Shown piece after piece: positions 45,997 through 53,829 of a stretch of DNA of 64,000 bases. The stretch is from Longimicrobium sp. GTDB lineage: Bacteria; Gemmatimonadota; Gemmatimonadetes; Longimicrobiales; Longimicrobiaceae. The position numbers and the translations under genes are program-made. Position 1 is the first letter of the stretch. Each line of letters begins with the position of its first letter. Under the pieces are notes generated by a model that saw nothing but the letters and a program-made list of their open reading frames with translations, ran no database searches and was not told where the DNA came from. The stretch spans positions 25,121 to 89,120 of the forward strand of contig NZ_DATIND010000005.1 of NCBI RefSeq assembly GCF_035474595.1. The letters run 5' to 3'.

Positions 45997-46131
45997 TCAG
46001 GCGCAGCAGAGCTTGTTGCCGCAGTTCGTGTTGAGACAGGTGAGCACGTCCTCGGGCTTGGGCGGGATGGGCGCCGGGACGAACGACTCGACGGCCAGGC
46101 TCGCCACGTCCAGCTTCATGTTCTCGCGCAT
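45997..46131 (-). CDS. 44-residue pinensin-like leader peptide
   Basis: MRENMKLDVASLAVESFVPA then a Pro-rich linker and a tail DVLTCLNTNCGNKLCCA with four Cys. The leader K-L-D-x2-S-L-A-V-E-S-F matches that of the peptides at 29295, 47897 and 58326. It is the shortest of the group. GGAG lies seven bases before ATG 46131; ATG 46119 is a second possibility. Its own strong terminator follows. No modifying enzyme is adjacent; a methyltransferase is divergent at 46392 but is not an obvious tailoring enzyme. Confidence 0.68.
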   Translation of the reverse strand: MRENMKLDVASLAVESFVPAPIPPKPEDVLTCLNTNCGNKLCCA

Positions 46132-46391
46132 CAGGATGCTCCATGGTGAAGCGTGTATCCGCCGGTCCCCATGACCGGCGGTTCCGGGTAACAATCGGAA
46201 CGCGAAGGCGCCTAGCACCCGCACTCACGTGCGATGCCGCCGACGCGCTGCATCATCCCCGTTTCACAGGTTAGCAAATCCAGGACCGAAAGGATAGTAC
46301 CTGCGGCGACTCATCATCCCCGTGATCCCCAGTAGTTGTCACCGCCGGATGCGCGCGCTACGCTTTTGCATCCACCGAACCCCGGCAGCGC

Positions 46392-47078
46392 ATGACGACC
46401 GCAAGCACCTATTTCGGCTCGATGATCGAGGGGTACGACTCGCTCATCCGCCGCTGCGTTCCGCGCTACGAGGAGATGACGGAGCGGCTCGTCGAATATC
46501 TTCCAGCCGAGGCGAAGCACGTGCTGGAGCTGGGGTGCGGCACCGGCAACCTCTCGCTCCGGCTGGCCGCGCGGTACCCGGACGCGGCGATCACCTTCGT
46601 CGACGCCTCGCCGGAGATGGTGGAGCTCACCCGCGCCCGTGTCGCCGCTGCGCATCCGGAAGCGGCGGAGCGCGGCCGGTTCGTCGTCTCCCGCTTCGAG
46701 GAGCTGGCCGTCGAGCCGGAGTCGTTCGACCTCGCCACCTCCGCCATCTCCCTGCACCACGTCGTGGAAAAAAGCGCGCTCTTCAAGGTGATCCGGCGGA
46801 TGCTGGCACCGGGCGGCACCCTCCGCTTCGCCGACCAGATGTGGGGCGCCACGGAAGGGAACGCGGCGCTCAACTGGCAGCGCTGGCTGGAGTTCTGCCG
46901 CCTGCCGGGGAACTGCACGGAGGAGGAGATCGGCAGCCTGGTCGCCCACGCCCGCGCGCACGACCACTACGAGCCCGTGGCCGCGCACCTGCGGATGCTG
47001 GAAAGCGCCGGATTCGCGGGCGTGGACTGCGTGTGGCGCAACTGGATGTGGGGGATCGTGACCGCCGATGCGGTGTAA
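46392..47078 (+). CDS. class I SAM-dependent methyltransferase
   Basis: A 228-residue enzyme with the Rossmann SAM site: VLELGCGTGNLSLRLAARYP (motif I), TFVDASPEMVELTRARV (acidic end of strand 2), DLATSAISLHHVV (motif II region) and MLAPGGTLRFADQMW. The C-terminal part with LHHV...GGTLRFAD and RNWMWGIVTAD resembles small-molecule methyltransferases of the UbiE/Coq5-like group. Its substrate is unknown. It could start at 46392 (ATGACGACC). It is divergent from the 44-residue peptide gene and 47 bases before groES. Confidence 0.85.
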   Translation: MTTASTYFGSMIEGYDSLIRRCVPRYEEMTERLVEYLPAEAKHVLELGCGTGNLSLRLAARYPDAAITFVDASPEMVELTRARVAAAHPEAAERGRFVVSRFEELAVEPESFDLATSAISLHHVVEKSALFKVIRRMLAPGGTLRFADQMWGATEGNAALNWQRWLEFCRLPGNCTEEEIGSLVAHARAHDHYEPVAAHLRMLESAGFAGVDCVWRNWMWGIVTADAV

Positions 47079-47125
47079 CCCCACGCACACGTGATGACGC
47101 TGGATTCGCCCTGCCCCGCGAGACG

Positions 47126-47527
47126 ATGTTCCACCTGGAATCAGCCCTGAAGAAGACGGAAGGCCCGATGCGTGAAGTGCTGGTGGTGGGGGACAAGGTC
47201 CTCATCAAGCCCGAGGAAGACAGCAGCAAGACGCCGTCCGGCCTGTTCCTGCCGCCCGGCGTGCAGGAGAAGGAAGCCGCGATGAGCGGCCACGTGGTGA
47301 ACGTGGGCCCCGGCTATCCCACCGTGGAGCCGCTGACCGACGGCGAGCCCTGGTCCGGCGGCACGCGCACCGGCATGCGCTACGTGCCGCTGCAGGCCGA
47401 GAAGGGCGATTTCGCCATCTTCCTGCGCAGCAACGCCGTGGAGGTGGAGATCGACGGCAGCAAGTACCTGATCGTCCCCCACGCCGCCATCCTCCTCCTG
47501 ATCCGCGACAAGCTCCCGCTGCCGTAA
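47126..47527 (+). CDS. groES: GroES-like co-chaperonin
   Basis: About 133 residues. The core matches Cpn10: VGDKVLIKPEED, then the mobile loop SSKTPSGLFLPPGVQEKEAAMSGHVVNVGPG and the roof to C-terminal ends (KGDFAIFLRSNAVEVEIDGSKYLIVPHAAILLLI, quoted as a locator only). Compared with normal GroES it has an insert PTVEPLTDGEPWSGGTRTG and a longer C-terminus, and there is no groEL next to it. It may be a second, divergent GroES. An ATG at 47168 with GGAAGG before it would give 119 residues and is equally possible. Confidence 0.8.
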   Translation: MFHLESALKKTEGPMREVLVVGDKVLIKPEEDSSKTPSGLFLPPGVQEKEAAMSGHVVNVGPGYPTVEPLTDGEPWSGGTRTGMRYVPLQAEKGDFAIFLRSNAVEVEIDGSKYLIVPHAAILLLIRDKLPLP

Positions 47528-47551
47528 CGCCCCCCGGTGGCGAACACAGAA

Positions 47552-47581
47552 CGGGCGCGGAGGCAACGGCCTCCGCGCCCG
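47552..47581 (+). terminator. terminator of groES (GGGCGCGGAGGC family)
   Basis: A perfect 13-bp stem with AACG loop (47552-47564, 47569-47581), then ATTCTCGTTCTC. The same stem sequence recurs at 50886, 52301 and 52792 and, varied, at 48561. Confidence 0.8.
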
Positions 47582-47632
47582 ATTCTCGTTCTCGAACCAT
47601 CTTGGTCGTCGAAACCGCACCCTTCCCAATGT

Positions 47633-47703
47633 GACGTCATCCTGAGGCCGGCCACGCCGTAACCTGCCCCCGCACAATCACATGCAGGCCGAAGGATCTA
47701 TCG
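47633..47703 (+). repeat. CATCCTGAGG-type element, copy 5
   Basis: Same ends as copies 2 and 4: GACGTCATCCTGAGGCCGGC and CATGCAGGCCGAAGGATC. Confidence 0.85.
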
Positions 47704-47782
47704 CCCGTCGCCGCACGTGAGACTCAGGCGTGCACGGTTGCTCTCTGCGGCCGGAGAGACGTTCGCGAGCCGGCATCCGCAC

Positions 47783-47837
47783 CGGCGGCTGAAGCCGCAG
47801 CAACAGCTACGGGAAGCCTCGCAACTGCGCGAGGCTG
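47783..47837 (+). repeat. REP-like element, type b, copy 1
   Basis: GCGGCTGAAGCCGC, AGCAACAGCTACGGG, then the hairpin AGCCTCGCAACTGCGCGAGG. Other copies: 53746 and 62880. Confidence 0.85.
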
Positions 47838-47896
47838 GTCCGCTCGTCCCGCGGCACCGGCGCTCGCGACCGTCTCCTTTCTCGTGCGATCCCGGA

Positions 47897-48118
47897 TCAC
47901 GCGCAGTTGCAGGTGTCGAAGTTCGTGCAGTCGCGCGCGCAGGTTTCCCAGCAGGTCGGGAAGCAGCTCGCGGCGCAGCTGTCGTTGCAGGTTTCCCAGC
48001 AGGTGCACGCGCCCGTCACCGTCAGCTCGTGCGCCTGCACGGTGCCGCGGCGCGGCGTCGCCGGGCCGGCCTCGAACGAGTCCACGCGCAGCTGGTCGAG
48101 CGAGAGCTTCTTCTTCAT
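47897..48118 (-). CDS. 73-residue pinensin-like peptide with a 4-residue Cys repeat
   Basis: Leader MKKKLSLDQLRVDSFE and second motif RRGTVQAHEL are like those of 29295. The core has ten Cys. Seven of them (in TCWETCNDSCAASCFPTC and on) are exactly four residues apart, and most follow Ser or Thr, so the unit is x-x-[ST]-C; the pentapeptide CWETC occurs twice. CGGAG lies nine bases before the ATG. The exact periodicity would put the Cys on one face of a helix. No modifying enzyme is adjacent. The class is uncertain: lanthipeptide-like by leader, but metal binding or disulfide crosslinking are also possible. Confidence 0.75.
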   Translation of the reverse strand: MKKKLSLDQLRVDSFEAGPATPRRGTVQAHELTVTGACTCWETCNDSCAASCFPTCWETCARDCTNFDTCNCA

Positions 48119-48305
48119 GGCCGTGGCTCCGTTTCAGGGGATTGGGGATGGAGAGAGCCGGGCCGAGGAAGATGGCCGATGCGACCGCCCGGACGGATGC
48201 AGCATAGGCCGGGGGGATGCAGATGATGAGCGGCGTGGGATGGACGGCGCCACGGCACGACGAAGCGCGGGGATGGCGGGGTGAAGGGTTCACCCCGGAT
48301 TCCGC

Positions 48306-48473
48306 TCAGCCGGGTACGGGCGCGGCCCGGTGATCGGCCGGCGTCTCCGCGGGCGAGGGGGACATCTCGTGTGGGCAATGGTGCGCGGACTTCGTCCGGC
48401 GGGCGCGGCCGAAGAGCGTGGCGGGGATGGCGGCCATGCCCGCCAGCAGCGCGAGAATCGCACAGCAGATCAT
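48306..48473 (-). CDS. 55-residue membrane miniprotein
   Basis: MICCAILALLAGMAAIPATL forms one membrane helix, followed by GRARRTKSAHHCPHEMS and a Pro-rich tail. GGAGAAGG lies five bases before the ATG at 48473. The Cys pair at the start and C, H residues after the helix may bind a metal. It stands between the 48.0-kb peptide and the UbiB gene on the same strand. No family recognised. Confidence 0.5.
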   Translation of the reverse strand: MICCAILALLAGMAAIPATLFGRARRTKSAHHCPHEMSPSPAETPADHRAAPVPG

Positions 48474-48560
48474 CGGGCCTTCTCCGTCGATTGTGGTGGG
48501 GCCAGGCAGTTCGCGGAGAATTAGACGGACGGGAGAGGACGAGTTCGCACCCGAACGCGA

Positions 48561-48593
48561 ACGGGCGCGGAGACGAATCGTCTCCGCGCCCGT
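48561..48593 (-). terminator. hairpin after the UbiB-type gene
   Basis: ACGGGCGCGGAGACGA pairs with TCGTCTCCGCGCCCGT, 23 bases beyond the UbiB gene stop. On the other strand a TTTT follows. A variant of the GGGCGCGGAGGC family. Confidence 0.7.
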
Positions 48594-48615
48594 TTTGATC
48601 ATCCGTCCGTCGATC

Positions 48616-50094
48616 TCACTCGACCAGCGCCGGCTCCTCGCGCGCGGGGGCGGGCGGCAGGGCCACGGGACGGCTCCCGGCGGCCAGCAGCTCGGGGATG
48701 TGGCGCGCGAACACGCTCAGCAGCCCCCGCGACGCATCGGCGATCACGCGCGTGACGTCGCGGGCCAGCAGGCCCAGCCCGTAGGCCAGGTCGTACCCCT
48801 CGTCGTCTGCCGGCCCCAGCGCGCGGAGAACGGCGGCGCGGTGCTTCAGCAGCAGCGGGCGGACGTAGCGCACGGGGTTGAAGTCCGGCACGTGGCGCGC
48901 GCCCAGCCCTTCGATCAGCGCCACCGCGCGCCCGAAGTACGTCATCTCTCCCGTCAGCACCACGGGCCAGTCGTACAGCAGCCGCATCACCTCGTCGGCC
49001 AGCGCGCGTTGCATCTCGTCCAGCGCGGCGCCGCGCTCCGTCATCTGCAGCAGCAGCACCACCAGGCGGCGGATGGTCTCGCGGTCCGTCTCCGGCTCCA
49101 CGATCCCCAGCTTGAAGAAGCCGTCCACCACGCGGTCGGCGTCGCCGCCCACGGCCGCGAGCGCGGTGTGGACGAGGTGGTGGCGCATGGCGGGATCGAC
49201 CTCGATCACCATCCCGAAGTCCAGCAGCACCAGCGCGCCGTCGTCGCGCACCAGCAGGTTGCCGGGGTGCGGGTCCGCGTGGAAGATGCCGTCCACCAGC
49301 ATCATCTGGATGTACGCCTCGACCACGGCGTCCATCACGCGGCCCGGATCCACGCGGCCGGCGCGCACCAGCGGCTCGATCTGGTCCACGCGCGTGCCCT
49401 CCACGAACTCCAGCACCAGCGCGCGCGGGCGCACCATCCCCTCGATGACTTCGGGGACGACCACGCGCGGGTTGCGGGCGAAGCGCTGGCCGATGGCGCG
49501 GGCGTACCCGGCTTCCTTGCAGAAGTCCATCTCGTCGCCGATGCGGCGCTCGAACTCGTCGATCACCACGTGCAGGCCGCGCAGCTGCGGATGCTTCCAC
49601 CGCCGCTGCACGAACGCCAGCACGCGGCGGACGAAGCGCACGTCGTGGGCGACGATCCGCTCCACGCCGGGGCGCAGCACCTTCACCACCACGTCGCGGC
49701 CGGCGTGGCGGGCGCGGTAGACCTGGCCCAGCGACCCGGCCGCCAGCGGCTCGCGGTCGAACGCCTCGAACACCTCGTCCACCGGGGCGCCGTACGCCGC
49801 CGCCAGCTCCGCCTCGATCCGGGGGAACGGGACGCAGGGGACGCGGTCGGTGAGCACGCTCAGCGCGGTGAGATACGGCTCCGGCACCACGTCGGGGCGC
49901 GACGACATTACCTGCCCGATCTTCACGAAGGTCGGTCCGAGCGTGGGGATGACGGTGGCCAGCCGCTCCGCGCGCCGCGCGTGAAAGCCGGGCGCGCGCC
50001 GCGCGGGCGCGCCCCAGACGATGAAGCGGCGCCGGTCGCGCGCGAACGACAGTGCGAGCGGAAGCAGGCGGAACAGCAGGAACAGCGTGCGCAT
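48616..50094 (-). CDS. AarF/UbiB-family atypical kinase
   Basis: A 492-residue ABC1/UbiB protein. The hallmark KxGQ is in FVKIGQVMSSRPDVV; the altered loop AAGSLGQVYRA, Lys in VVVKVLRPG, the catalytic HADPHPGNLLV and LLDFGMVIEVDP are all present. The family supports ubiquinone or menaquinone synthesis and lipid homeostasis as an atypical ATPase/kinase. A C-terminal pair of membrane helices typical of UbiB is not obvious; the end is Pro/Ala-rich. ATG 50094 is preferred over GTG 50124. No quinone gene is adjacent. Confidence 0.88.
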   Translation of the reverse strand: MRTLFLLFRLLPLALSFARDRRRFIVWGAPARRAPGFHARRAERLATVIPTLGPTFVKIGQVMSSRPDVVPEPYLTALSVLTDRVPCVPFPRIEAELAAAYGAPVDEVFEAFDREPLAAGSLGQVYRARHAGRDVVVKVLRPGVERIVAHDVRFVRRVLAFVQRRWKHPQLRGLHVVIDEFERRIGDEMDFCKEAGYARAIGQRFARNPRVVVPEVIEGMVRPRALVLEFVEGTRVDQIEPLVRAGRVDPGRVMDAVVEAYIQMMLVDGIFHADPHPGNLLVRDDGALVLLDFGMVIEVDPAMRHHLVHTALAAVGGDADRVVDGFFKLGIVEPETDRETIRRLVVLLLQMTERGAALDEMQRALADEVMRLLYDWPVVLTGEMTYFGRAVALIEGLGARHVPDFNPVRYVRPLLLKHRAAVLRALGPADDEGYDLAYGLGLLARDVTRVIADASRGLLSVFARHIPELLAAGSRPVALPPAPAREEPALVE

Positions 50095-50308
50095 CTGTGA
50101 CCGGAGCGTGAAACGAGAGCGCACCGCGGCATCGGCGCGCGGTGCGTGTCCCTGTACCCGCGCCGCGAGCGGGGGTTCGCGGCGCCTGACTCATGTTCCG
50201 GCCAACCCGAACAACTCCACGCATTTCAAGGCATACCGATTCCTCCACACTTGCCAATTTTCGATCTGCCCGCAGTATTTCACATGAACACCCAAACCCG
50301 TGGACAAA

Positions 50309-50536
50309 ATGGACCTGCGCGACCGAATCACGATCGAGCCTGGGAAGCGGAGCGGGAAACCGTGCATTCGCGGTCTCAGGATCACTGTGCAGGACGTCCT
50401 GGAATACCTCGCTTCGGGTATGACGGAACACGAGATCCTGGAGGACTTCCCGTATCTGGAGCATGACGACATTCGCGCCTGCCTCGCATTCGCCGCGGAC
50501 CGTGAACGGCGGCTGATGGCCGGTCCTGGTCTGTGA
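50309..50536 (+). CDS. DUF433 antitoxin
   Basis: A 75-residue protein, DRITIEPGKRSGKPCIRGLR then ITVQDVLEYLASGMTEHEIL and EDFPYLEHDDIRACLAFAAD. This is the DUF433 winged-helix domain, the usual antitoxin for DUF5615 toxins. ATG at 50309; a GTG at 50300 would extend it by three residues. Its stop overlaps the toxin start as GTGA. The pair and its upstream region have a lower GC content than the neighbours and probably move between genomes. Confidence 0.85.
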   Translation: MDLRDRITIEPGKRSGKPCIRGLRITVQDVLEYLASGMTEHEILEDFPYLEHDDIRACLAFAADRERRLMAGPGL

Positions 50537-50865
50537 AGCTCCTGTTCGACGAGAATCTTTCGCCTCGCCTCGTTTCACTCCTGGCGGACATCTATCCCGG
50601 GGCCGCCCACATCCACGACCTGGGAATGGGCCAGGCTCAGGATGTCGATATCTGGAGTTTTGCCGGGGCGGAGGGGTACACGATCGTCTCGAAGGATTGG
50701 GATTACCAGCAGCTCAGCTTCAGATTCGGGCAACCTCCCAAGGTGATCCTGCTCCGGATCGGGAACTGCTCCGTTCGCGATTCCGCGAGACTCCTCCGCG
50801 AGCGCTACATTCTCGTCCGTCACTTCCATGAAGACGATACCGCCGCGCTGCTGACGCTGGGCTGA
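50533..50865 (+). CDS. DUF5615 PIN-like toxin
   Basis: A 110-residue protein with the PIN-like nuclease layout: KLLFDENLSPRLVSLLADIY with the first acidic residue, DVDIWSFAGAEGYTIVSKDWDY with the acidic pair, and later PPKVILLRIGN. This is the typical toxin of the DUF433/DUF5615 module, thought to cut RNA. GTG start at 50533, translationally coupled to the antitoxin. A terminator follows 21 bases after the stop. Confidence 0.85.
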   Translation: MKLLFDENLSPRLVSLLADIYPGAAHIHDLGMGQAQDVDIWSFAGAEGYTIVSKDWDYQQLSFRFGQPPKVILLRIGNCSVRDSARLLRERYILVRHFHEDDTAALLTLG

Positions 50866-50885
50866 GGGTGCATTGGAGCAAGCAA

Positions 50886-50919
50886 ATCGGGCGCGGAGGC
50901 GATGGCCCCCGCGCCCGAT
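50886..50919. terminator. shared terminator (GGGCGCGGAGGC family)
   Basis: A 15-bp stem with one mismatch (50886-50900 and 50905-50919), followed by CTTCTT. It lies between the toxin gene and the STAS-like gene ending at 50938, and can serve both. Confidence 0.7.
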
Positions 50920-50937
50920 CTTCTTCACCCGAACCGT

Positions 50938-51249
50938 CTACCTGTGTTGCGGCTCAGCGAAGCCGGAGAGCGAGTAGTCGACCACGAATTCCACCACGCT
51001 CCGCAGCTGGGGAGAGCAGTTCTTGAACTCCAGCAGTTCCAGCACTCGCTCACCGTGCTTTTTCAGCGCCTCGCCGATCAGGACGTGCACGAACGACTGC
51101 GTGGCGTAAGCAACGGCGCCGAAATCGAGCGTCACCTCCTCGCCGTGGTCCAGCGCGGGAAGGATCACGTCGGCGCGCAGCATCCGGGCGTAATCCTTGT
51201 CCTCCGCGAACCCGGCGGCGCCGGCGGCGATGGAGATCATGGTGCTCAT
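50938..51249 (-). CDS. STAS-like (DUF4325) protein, copy 1
   Basis: A 103-residue protein: ADVILPALDHGEEVTLDFGA, ATQSFVHVLIGEALKKHGER and VLELLEFKNCSPQLRSVVEF. This is the DUF4325 STAS-like fold (central sheet with a helix after the conserved T/S-Q-S/P-F). Copy 2 lies at 52357. Such proteins often pair with ATPases or kinases in signalling, but none is here. GAGGAG precedes 51249. The other possible start is ATG 51240. Confidence 0.8.
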   Translation of the reverse strand: MSTMISIAAGAAGFAEDKDYARMLRADVILPALDHGEEVTLDFGAVAYATQSFVHVLIGEALKKHGERVLELLEFKNCSPQLRSVVEFVVDYSLSGFAEPQHR

Positions 51250-51274
51250 GTGAACCGGAGCTCCTCTCCAGCCT

Positions 51275-52192
51275 TCAGTTCTGGATCGCGGTGACGGCGC
51301 CGTCCTCAAAGTAAACATAGCCGCTGCCATACTCGCCGTACACCCACTGCTCGTGCACGCCGAAGCTGTAGGTGGTCCGGTTCACGTGGTTGGGGCGGCC
51401 CCATGCGGCGATCACCCGGTCGTGGTCGAAGCCGATGCGGACCTGCCGGCACGCGATGGTCGCGAGATCGCTCGTCCCCCACGCGGAGTGCTGGTCCAGC
51501 AGGCGCCGCACCTTCGATCGCGAGGGCGAACACGACGCCTGCGCGATGACCTCGTCCTCCTGCGAGCGGCGGCTCTGCGCCTGCAACTCGCGGTCGGAGG
51601 CCACCTGCGCCGCGTCCGCCCGGCGGTGGAGCGTGGTGGCGCGGCGCGACTGCGCGGGCGTGAGCGGATCGTGAAGGATGAGCATCGCGCTGGCGGCAAC
51701 CGGGAACCCGTGCGGAAGATACGACTGCGGTCTGAGCAGCGCCTCGGCCGAGTCGAGGCGCGTCTCCACGACGGCCGCATGCAGCATAGAATCGTGCGCG
51801 AACGTGAACTCGCGCGCATGCACAAGGTCATCCAGGCGCAGCCGCTCCTCGGGCGTCAGCGAGCCTTTCCGGGCCCAGAGCGCCACGGCGGTAACGCTGT
51901 CGCTCTGGCGCGCCGCATCTTGCCCCACGAACGCCGAAGCCGTCGACGAGGGCAGCGAGGCTCCGCCGCTTCCGTCCTTCGCCACCGATGCGATCACCAT
52001 CAACAGAAACAGAAGGACGCAGAACCCGCCGAGCCACAATCCGTACGGCGGCTCGCTCTCCGCCTGTTGCGACACCGCGGCCGGAGTGGGATCGGTTACG
52101 GGCTGCGGCTCGTCGCGCGGAGCTCGCGCGCCGCAGTGCGCGCAGAAGTTATCCATGACATCGGTGCCGCATTGCGTACAGATTTTCGCCAT
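51275..52192 (-). CDS. zinc-ribbon single-pass membrane protein
   Basis: A 305-residue protein. The N-terminus CTQCGTDVMDNFCAHCG is a zinc ribbon (C-x2-C, C-x2-C). A Pro-rich linker and one membrane helix (LWLGGFCVLLFLLMVIASVA, 52-71) follow. The exported part is helical with a late segment IGFDHDRVIAAWGRPNHVNR and WVYGEYGSGYVYFEDGAVTA, which looks like an SmpA/BamE-like fold (short helix and sheet). It lies between two STAS-like paralogues on the same strand, with 25 bases to the next. Function unknown; the pairing of a cytosolic ribbon and exported domain suggests a sensor or envelope adaptor. Confidence 0.7.
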   Translation of the reverse strand: MAKICTQCGTDVMDNFCAHCGARAPRDEPQPVTDPTPAAVSQQAESEPPYGLWLGGFCVLLFLLMVIASVAKDGSGGASLPSSTASAFVGQDAARQSDSVTAVALWARKGSLTPEERLRLDDLVHAREFTFAHDSMLHAAVVETRLDSAEALLRPQSYLPHGFPVAASAMLILHDPLTPAQSRRATTLHRRADAAQVASDRELQAQSRRSQEDEVIAQASCSPSRSKVRRLLDQHSAWGTSDLATIACRQVRIGFDHDRVIAAWGRPNHVNRTTYSFGVHEQWVYGEYGSGYVYFEDGAVTAIQN

Positions 52193-52300
52193 GTTCCGGG
52201 AAGGATCAATCGAGGGGAGGGAAAATCGCGGGAGAGAAACATCAATTTATCGCGATCTTCGCTTTCGCTCCAGTCGCGCGTGTCGGGACGCCGCATCTGT

Positions 52301-52330
52301 CGGGCGCGGAGGCAACAGCCCCTGCGCCCG
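52301..52330 (-). terminator. terminator (GGGCGCGGAGGC family)
   Basis: CGGGCGCGGAGGC and GCCCCTGCGCCCG form a 13-bp stem with one or two mismatches, 26 bases beyond the second STAS-like gene. Confidence 0.6.
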
Positions 52331-52356
52331 ATGCCGTTGCTGCGAACCGGCTCCAG

Positions 52357-52680
52357 CTACTCGAGATCAGGCGGCATGGGCGGGTCCGGCGGCTCCGCCA
52401 GGGCGTTGTTCACCACGAGCTCCACCAGGCCGCGCAGCTGGGGCGAGCAGTTCCGGAACTCCAGCCGCTCCAGCAGCGTCTCGCCGTGCTCCTTCAGCGC
52501 CTGGCCGATGAGGATGTCCACGAACGGCTGCGTGGATTCGCGGGCGTGCCCGAACTCCAGCGTCACGTGCTCGCCGCGGTCCAGAGCGGGGGTGATCAGC
52601 GTGGCGCGGAGGTCGCGCGCGTGAGCGACGTCCTTGGCCACCCCGTCCGGACCGGGCTGGATGACGACGGTGATGCTCAT
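52357..52680 (-). CDS. STAS-like (DUF4325) protein, copy 2
   Basis: A 107-residue paralogue of the gene at 50938: ATLITPALDRGEHVTLEFGH, STQPFVDILIGQALKEHGET and LLERLEFRNCSPQLRGLVEL. It has the same order of conserved residues, with NCSPQLR identical. The C-terminus has a Pro-rich tail (EPPDPPMPPDLE). No ATPase or kinase adjoins. Start ATG 52680. Confidence 0.8.
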   Translation of the reverse strand: MSITVVIQPGPDGVAKDVAHARDLRATLITPALDRGEHVTLEFGHARESTQPFVDILIGQALKEHGETLLERLEFRNCSPQLRGLVELVVNNALAEPPDPPMPPDLE

Positions 52681-52791
52681 GGAAACCGGCCTGGTTCGGG
52701 GGAGCGGCGCTGGGATCTGCCTCGTTGCCGATGAGGAAGCAAATACGCCGGGCGCCGCATCGCAATGATCCGGGGGATGACGAGACGCGGA

Positions 52792-52823
52792 TCGGGCGCG
52801 GAGGCGATTGCCTCCGCGCCCGA
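52792..52823 (-). terminator. terminator (GGGCGCGGAGGC family)
   Basis: A perfect 14-bp stem with GATT loop (52792-52805 and 52810-52823), 35 bases beyond the stop of the lipoprotein gene ending at 52859. Confidence 0.75.
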
Positions 52824-52858
52824 TTCCATGCTGCGCGCCACCGGTCCGTCGCCCGCGC

Positions 52859-53290
52859 TCAGTCGGCCAGGCCCAGGAACTCGCGCACGCGGTCGGCGAT
52901 GCTGGCCTGCTGCTCTTCGGTGCAGCGGAAGGCCAGGAGCTGGCCCTTGCGGTTGGCGCTGGTGCCGAAGACCACCGAGGCGATGCGCGTGCCGGTGCTG
53001 GGGTCGCGCGTGGCCAGCAGCTGGATGGCGTTCGCGCCGATCTTGCCCGCGCGGCGCTTGGCGGCGTTGATCATCTGCGACTCGCTGGTCATGTCCGCGT
53101 CGCCCTCGGTGCTGATCAGGGCGTAGCGCTGGCACGACGCGGGAACGGTGTCGTTCGCCAGGTACACGTGCACCTGCTCCTCGGGCACGGGGGCCAGGTT
53201 CTGGCGCGGGGCGATGTAGGTGGCGGTGGCCTGCACGCAGGCGCCGGCGGCGAGCGGCATCAGGAGCGCCGCGAAGGCATGGAACCGCAT
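52859..53290 (-). CDS. small lipoprotein of unknown function
   Basis: A 143-residue lipoprotein with signal MRFHAFAALLMPLAAGAC. The mature part has a YALISTEGDADMTSESQMIN block and RAGKIGANAIQLLATRD, which recalls DUF4156 or RcsF-like lipoproteins with an alternating alpha/beta fold, and two later Cys. GGAGGAAG is eight bases before the ATG. It is the last gene of a minus-strand series and has a terminator of the shared family. Confidence 0.7.
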   Translation of the reverse strand: MRFHAFAALLMPLAAGACVQATATYIAPRQNLAPVPEEQVHVYLANDTVPASCQRYALISTEGDADMTSESQMINAAKRRAGKIGANAIQLLATRDPSTGTRIASVVFGTSANRKGQLLAFRCTEEQQASIADRVREFLGLAD

Positions 53291-53829
53291 TTTGGCACTT
53301 CCTCCGGGTGTTGAGATGAGGCAGGTGGGAATCTCACCGGGGCCGAGGGGCCGGCCCGCCGCAATATGGAAGGCAACAGACGTTCCCCGCGACCGGCAGA
53401 TGCCGCGCGCGGGCAAGTGACTGGGGCGCAATTCGTTGGGTGTTTTGCCGGCAGGAGGTGCGACGAAGACGCGTCCACGGCGAGGGAAAAGCGGTGTCCT
53501 TTTCCGCAGACACACGCGGATTCCGTAGACGGCAATCGGGGCTCGAATCTCCGCGGACAGGCGGGTCCGGCCGGCCGCCCGAGCGGGTGTGACGAAAGGA
53601 ACGGGCGGCGTGGCGAGTGGCGGAGACGGGGGATGAATCGTCGCCTGCGTCAGCGCGAACGACGGCGGAGCGCCAGGATGGCGAGCAGCGCGCCCGTTCC
53701 CTCCACCGCGCCGAAGAGGAGGATGAGCGGCTCGGCGCTCCCTCACCGGCGACTGAAGTCGCAGCAACAACTACGGAAAGCCTCGCAAACTGCGCGAGGC
53801 TGTTCGGCTCACGACCCCGCTACCGAACT
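53291..53829. other. 539-base spacer with REP-like element
   Basis: No complete gene is supported. On the minus strand a fragment ending PLILLFGAVEGTGALLAI and a basic tail lies near 53667-53735 but lacks a start. A type b REP-like element is at 53746-53810. Confidence 0.5.
53746..53810 (+). repeat. REP-like element, type b, copy 2
   Basis: GCGACTGAAGTCGC (palindrome kept by compensating changes), AGCAACAACTACGG, hairpin AGCCTCGCAAACTGCGCGAGG and TGTTCGGCTC. Confidence 0.85.

Noticed and set aside
53667..53735. Fragment encoding PLILLFGAVEGTGALLAI with a basic tail on the minus strand
   Set aside because: A stop lies just upstream and there is no start codon; at most a remnant of a small membrane protein.
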